DNA from: Rhytidiadelphus loreus
Lineage: Eukaryota > Streptophyta > Bryopsida > Hypnales > Hylocomiaceae
Assembly (NCBI GenBank): GCA_947034895.1
Contig: OX344763.1
Span: forward strand, 54,807,025 to 54,871,024
Direction of reading: 5' to 3'
DNA length: 64,000 nucleotides
The notes under the pieces were generated by a model. It saw only the letters and a list, made by a program, of their open reading frames with translations. It made no database searches and was not told where the DNA came from. This document shows positions 64,000 through 64,000 of this stretch, piece by piece (positions within the stretch are counted from its first letter, which is position 1; each line of letters starts with the position of its first letter). A program made the translations under genes and the position numbers.

Positions 64000-64000
64000 C

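Larger units (their letters stand above)
1..64000. repeat. 185-bp satellite DNA array, 346 head-to-tail monomers
   Basis: The same unit recurs in one orientation from the first base to the last. Units starting at base 1 tile the window to 63999 as 335 copies of 185 bp and 11 copies of 184 bp, and the final base begins another copy. No insertion, inversion, unique spacer or second repeat family interrupts it. Monomers differ by a limited set of recurring substitutions that are shared in blocks, which is the pattern of higher-order repeats. The known biology of such arrays is centromeric or pericentromeric heterochromatin kept homogeneous by unequal exchange and gene conversion; that role is inferred here. 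I do not recognise the family. Both ends run out of the window. Confidence 0.99.

Noticed and set aside
1..64000. CRISPR array, because of regular repetition.
   Set aside because: There are no short repeats separated by unique spacers. The entire 185-bp unit is repeated, and no cas-like gene is present.
1..64000. Bacterial or phage origin, or a gene family of tandem small proteins.
   Set aside because: 346 copies in one phase, without ribosome-binding sites, other genes or coding constraint, fit eukaryotic satellite DNA.
1..64000. Telomeric, rDNA-spacer or LTR-derived repeat.
   Set aside because: No telomere motif runs, no rRNA sequence, and no LTR ends, primer-binding site or polypurine tract were seen. 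An ancient origin from one of these cannot be excluded from this window alone.

Overview
The whole 64 kb is one uninterrupted head-to-tail satellite DNA array. The monomer is 185 bp and about 36% G+C in the first unit. I see no gene, RNA gene, transposon, inversion or unique-sequence island. Laying monomers end to end from base 1 accounts for positions 1-63999 exactly: 335 units of 185 bp plus 11 units of 184 bp, 346 units in all, with base 64000 opening the next one. Both window edges lie inside the array, so its true size and flanks are not visible.

This points to a eukaryotic nuclear genome, most likely a long-read assembly of centromeric or pericentromeric heterochromatin. A 185-bp AT-rich monomer near nucleosome-repeat length fits a plant centromeric satellite, but some animals have similar satellites. 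I do not recognise the family, so neither the species nor the centromere role is established. No 17-bp CENP-B-box-like motif was found. The many short open frames on both strands are a by-product of the repeat and are not annotated as genes.

Layout, by combinations of diagnostic substitutions: 1-4255, mixed units that carry older copies of the cassettes of the next two blocks; 4256-9805, a 5-/8-unit pattern combining into a 13-mer of 2405 bp; 9806-18130, 5- and 7-unit modules combining into a 17-mer of 3145 bp; 18131-20905, a transition zone; 20906-34040, a 12-mer of 2220 bp nested in a 37-unit (6845 bp) duplication; 34041-37370, mixed low-order units; 37371-44400, a 13-mer of 2405 bp with an internal 3-mer; 44401-51423, modules marked by a 184-bp unit; 51424-61040, an 8-9-unit cassette repeated at 13-, 14- and 22-unit spacing; 61041-63999, a mixed tail with a dimer-like stretch.

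The blocks record array turnover. Unequal crossovers can be placed inside individual chimeric monomers. The most recent amplification (23078-25327 and 25298-27547, same sequence 2220 bp apart) shows no difference by eye over 2250 bp. Many common variant sites are CpG/TpG or CpG/CpA pairs, as expected of methylated, silent DNA. Block boundaries are approximate because adjacent monomers are nearly identical.
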